Positions 14,390 through 16,715 of a stretch of 16,715 nucleotides of DNA are shown one piece after another. This stretch comes from a candidate division Zixibacteria bacterium SM23_81 (GTDB lineage Bacteria > SM23-81): positions 1 to 16,715 of the forward strand of contig LJUY01000058.1 in NCBI GenBank assembly GCA_001304015.1, read 5' to 3'. Numbering within the stretch: the stretch's first letter is position 1; each line of letters starts with the position of its first letter. The notes under the pieces are model-generated. The model had not been told where the DNA came from, ran no database searches, and saw only the letters and a program-made list of their open reading frames with translations. The position numbers and the translations under genes are program-made.

Positions 14390-16036
14390 ATGAAAGTAAC
14401 CATGGCCCAGCTAAATCCAGTCGTTGGCGATGTGGAGGGGAACATGGCGCAAGTGGTGGATACCCTCCGGAAGTGCTCCGGCGATGCTCCGGATCTGGTG
14501 ATCTTCCCAGAGCTTTTCCTGATGGGATACCCGCCTCGTGATCTCCTGGAGCGCCGGTGGTTCGTAGAAAAAAGCCAGCGGGCAATACAAGAGCTCCGGG
14601 GTATCTCCCAAACCTATCCGGAGACGGGAATACTGCTGGGAACTGCCATTCCCACTGGGGAGGGCACGGGCAAGGGTCTATACAACTCCGCTCTGCTCAT
14701 CTACCGGGGTCAGGTTTTATTTCGCCAAAACAAATCTCTCCTGCCCAGCTATGACGTCTTCGATGAGTCCAGATACTTTGATCCCGCCCCCAAAATTGAG
14801 GTTTTCCCCTTCAAAAACGAGGTCTTGGGTATCTCCATCTGCGAAGACGCATGGAATGACCCAGAGTTCTGGCCCAGGAGAACCTATCCCCTGGACCCCA
14901 TCGCGATACTGGCGAAAAAAGGGGCCACCCTTTTGGTGAACATCTCAGCATCTCCTTTCCACGTGGGCAAGGAGGAAATCCGCCACCGCCTCCTGGGCAA
15001 TCATGCTCGAAAACACGCGCTGCCGGTTGTTTTCGTCAACCAAATTGGGGCCAATGATGAGCTGATCTTCGATGGACGGAGCCTGTTCGTGAATTCGCGC
15101 GGAGATGCCGTGCTGGCATTTCCTCCCTTCAATGAACACCTCCAGACCATCGAGACAACTTCCGGCGAGGCTCTCGAGCAGTACACCCCCCAAGAACGAG
15201 TGGAATCCGTTCACCAGGCTCTGGTCCTGGGCATCCGGGATTACGCTCGAAAGTGCAGCTTCTCAAAGGTCACCCTGGGACTTTCCGGCGGCATTGACTC
15301 CTCCTTGACGTGTTGTCTGGCTCGTGCGGCTCTGGGTGGTGAAAACGTCCTGGGCGTCTCCATGCCTTCCCCTTATTCCTCCCAGGGAAGCGTCGAGGAC
15401 TCCCGGAAGCTGGCCCAAAACCTAGGCGTTCAGTTTCGGGTTATCCCCATCTCCGATATATACGCCACCTATCTGGCATCCCTGAAGGAGCATTTTAAGA
15501 GAAAAGAATCCGACGTGACCGAGGAAAACATTCAGGCCCGAATCCGGGGCAATCTGCTCATGGCGCTGTCCAACAAATTCGGCTATCTGGTTCTGTCTTC
15601 GGGGAACAAGAGCGAGGTGGCCGTGGGCTATTGCACCCTCTATGGAGATATGAGCGGCGGCCTGAGCGTCCTATCAGATGTGCCCAAGACCATGGTATAC
15701 GAGTTAGCCCGCTACGTGAACCGTGCCGGTGAGGTCATCCCCAAACAGATTATCGAGAAACCTCCCTCTGCGGAGCTAAAGCCCGATCAGCGAGACCAGG
15801 ACACACTGCCACCGTACGAGGTTCTCGACCCTATCCTTCGCCTCTATGTGGACGACGGGCGCTCCGCCAAAGAGATCATCGATCACGGCTTCGAGCCCGA
15901 GGTGGTCACATGGGTCATCCGAGCCGTGGATAGAAATGAGTACAAGCGCCGGCAGGCAGCCCCTGGCCTGAAGGTGACCTCAAAGGCCTTCGGCATGGGC
16001 CGGAGAATGCCAATAGCGGCGAAGTACAACTCGTAG
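14390..16036 (+). CDS. nadE: Glutamine-hydrolysing NAD+ synthase
   Basis: A 548-residue two-domain enzyme of full length. It makes NAD+ from deamido-NAD+, ATP and glutamine. Residues 1 to about 260 are the nitrilase-like glutaminase, with triad E41 (F-P-E), K115 (N-K-S-L-L-P) and C151 (I-C-E-D-A-W). Residues about 270-548 are the ammonia-dependent synthetase: the PP-loop S299-G-G-I-D-S, then SSGNKSEVAVGYCTLYGDMSG (split: SSGNKSEVAVG and YCTLYGDMSG), K-P-P-S-A-E-L at the binding site, and a C-terminal G-R-R-M-P-I-A. The call is firm. AGGAG at 14375-14379, ten bases before the ATG, supports the start. It lies 63 bases after the Rad50-like ATPase and may be cotranscribed without functional linkage. 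The TAG stop is the first bases of a repeat palindrome. Confidence 0.97.
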   Translation: MKVTMAQLNPVVGDVEGNMAQVVDTLRKCSGDAPDLVIFPELFLMGYPPRDLLERRWFVEKSQRAIQELRGISQTYPETGILLGTAIPTGEGTGKGLYNSALLIYRGQVLFRQNKSLLPSYDVFDESRYFDPAPKIEVFPFKNEVLGISICEDAWNDPEFWPRRTYPLDPIAILAKKGATLLVNISASPFHVGKEEIRHRLLGNHARKHALPVVFVNQIGANDELIFDGRSLFVNSRGDAVLAFPPFNEHLQTIETTSGEALEQYTPQERVESVHQALVLGIRDYARKCSFSKVTLGLSGGIDSSLTCCLARAALGGENVLGVSMPSPYSSQGSVEDSRKLAQNLGVQFRVIPISDIYATYLASLKEHFKRKESDVTEENIQARIRGNLLMALSNKFGYLVLSSGNKSEVAVGYCTLYGDMSGGLSVLSDVPKTMVYELARYVNRAGEVIPKQIIEKPPSAELKPDQRDQDTLPPYEVLDPILRLYVDDGRSAKEIIDHGFEPEVVTWVIRAVDRNEYKRRQAAPGLKVTSKAFGMGRRMPIAAKYNS

Positions 16037-16061
16037 GGGCGAGATGTCAAACCCGCCCCTA
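16034..16061 (+). terminator. Hairpin over the nadE stop codon, possible terminator
   Basis: TAGGGGCG (16034-16041) and CGCCCCTA (16054-16061) are perfect 8-bp arms with a 12-nt loop. The first three bases are the nadE stop codon. A T-rich but not pure-T stretch (tgttttatata) follows. It belongs to the same GGGCGG/CCGCCC palindrome class as those at 16336-16357 and 16680-16701, so it is as much a repeat edge as a terminator. Confidence 0.5.
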
Positions 16062-16350
16062 TGTTTTATATAACCGCTTCAATTATCTGTCTATCCCTCA
16101 CGGATCGCCAGCTATGCTAAGTGACGAAGAATCCACTTTTCATGTCATTCTGAGCGAAGGGTAGATTAAGAAACCGATTTCCCGTAAAATGGGCCATGAG
16201 ACCAATAAATCCAACTTTAGGGGGCGCAAAAAGAAACGGTCACAACCTTGCGGGCTTGATGAAACCCGTCGCCTGAGATTCTTCGGTCGTCCTCGCGGTG
16301 CTCGGACTTCCCTCAGAATGACAACAATAATAAAAGGGCGGGGTTGAAAA
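16052..16350. repeat. Tandem noncoding repeat, copy 1 (299 bp)
   Basis: First unit of a direct tandem array, beginning at CCCGCCCCT and closing with GGGCGGGGTTGAAAA. It aligns closely to copy 2 along its length. It holds TGTCATTCTGAG (16143-16154) and its exact complement CTCAGAATGACA (16312-16323), and CTGAGATTCTTCG (16273-16285), whose partner arm is missing here. No open reading frame or transposase is present. Relative to copy 2 it lacks 45 bases after position 16215. Confidence 0.85.
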
Positions 16351-16357
16351 CCCGCCC
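16336..16357. repeat. GC-rich palindrome at the repeat junction
   Basis: GGGCGGG (16336-16342) and CCCGCCC (16351-16357) form a perfect 7-bp stem with loop gttgaaaa. The palindrome straddles the boundary of copies 1 and 2, so each unit both begins and ends in half of it. Confidence 0.7.
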
Positions 16358-16694
16358 CTATATTTATATAACCACTCCAATTATCTGTCGATCCCTCACG
16401 GATCGCCAGCTATGCTAAGTGACGAAGAATCCACTTTTGCATGTCATTCTGAGCAAAGGCTAGATTAAGAAACCGGTTTCCTGCAAAATGGGCCATGAGG
16501 CCAATAAATCCAACCGAAACGGATCTCGTGCAGCGGAGCGAAGAATCTCAGTCGATAGTTTTAAGGGGCGCAAAAAGAAACGGTCACAGCCTTGCGGGCT
16601 TGATTAAAGCTGTCGCCTGAGATTCTTCGGTCGTCCTCGCGGTGCTCGGACTTCCCTCAGAATGACAACAATAATAAAAGGGCGGCGTTGAAAA
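16351..16694. repeat. Tandem noncoding repeat, copy 2 (344 bp)
   Basis: Second unit, with the same borders as copy 1 and 45 extra bases at 16515-16559. The extra segment holds CGAAGAATCTCAG (16539-16551), exactly complementary to CTGAGATTCTTCG (16617-16629). The outer arms TGTCATTCTGAG (16442-16453) and CTCAGAATGACA (16656-16667) enclose it. Nested inverted repeats of CATTCTGAG...GAAGAATCTCAG type are widespread noncoding repeats in many uncultured bacterial genomes (recall). Confidence 0.85.
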
Positions 16695-16715
16695 CCCGCC
16701 CCTATATTTATATAA
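16680..16715. repeat. Second junction palindrome and start of repeat copy 3
   Basis: GGGCGG (16680-16685) pairs with CCGCCC (16696-16701); a C replaces the G of the other junction, leaving a 6-bp stem. From 16695 the sequence repeats the first 21 bases of copy 2, so a third unit begins and is cut off by the window end. Confidence 0.65.

Noticed and set aside
16037-16715. CRISPR array
   Set aside because: Units are about 300-344 bp with no short repeat/spacer alternation and no cas genes.
16037-16715. Insertion sequence
   Set aside because: No transposase frame is present in any unit; only a non-autonomous element would fit.

Overview
The window looks like chromosome from an uncultured-type anaerobic bacterium with a Gram-negative style envelope. 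Evidence is an O2-sensitive glycyl radical enzyme with its activase, three lipoproteins with clear lipoboxes, an exported glycosidase and a serine hydrolase with an Ala-Gln signal cleavage site. Shine-Dalgarno sites (GGAGG or GAGG type) are readable before most genes. The style recalls FCB-group candidate phyla (KSB1/Calditrichota-like), but that is an impression, not a placement. No phage, plasmid or transposase genes are visible.

Layout. Minus strand, 1-1352: a probable three-gene operon, read right to left. It holds two tandem paralogous integral membrane proteins and then the first 29 codons of a winged-helix regulator that runs off the window. Two adjacent inverted repeats (1373-1406) lie just upstream of its first gene. 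Everything after about 1540 is on the plus strand.

1543-3069 is an exported serine hydrolase (class C beta-lactamase fold) with C-terminal TPRs. 3154-6445 is the most recognisable metabolic unit: a radical-SAM activase and its glycyl radical enzyme. All ten active-site residues I recall for Clostridioides difficile trans-4-hydroxy-L-proline dehydratase (HypD) are present, at a constant offset of two at the positions I counted. The product would be pyrroline-5-carboxylate; no proline biosynthesis or degradation gene is in the window.

6494-10935 is an envelope-flavoured run: a small lipoprotein, an exported (alpha/alpha)6 glycosidase of GH15 type, a GNAT acetyltransferase, an alpha/beta-hydrolase lipoprotein and an NTF2/SnoaL-like lipoprotein. 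11031-14326 is an overlapping pair, an Mre11/SbcD-type nuclease and a Rad50/YhaN-type ATPase. A two-helix membrane hairpin replaces the zinc hook in the ATPase. 14390-16036 is glutamine-dependent NAD+ synthase.

16037-16715 has no gene. It is a tandem array of a noncoding repeat (299 bp, 344 bp, and the start of a third copy) rich in nested inverted repeats. The nadE stop codon lies inside the first palindrome.

Points most worth a second look are the HypD pair beside exported hydrolases, the membrane-anchored Rad50-like/Mre11-like pair, the regulator-membrane operon with its candidate operator, and the tandem noncoding repeat.
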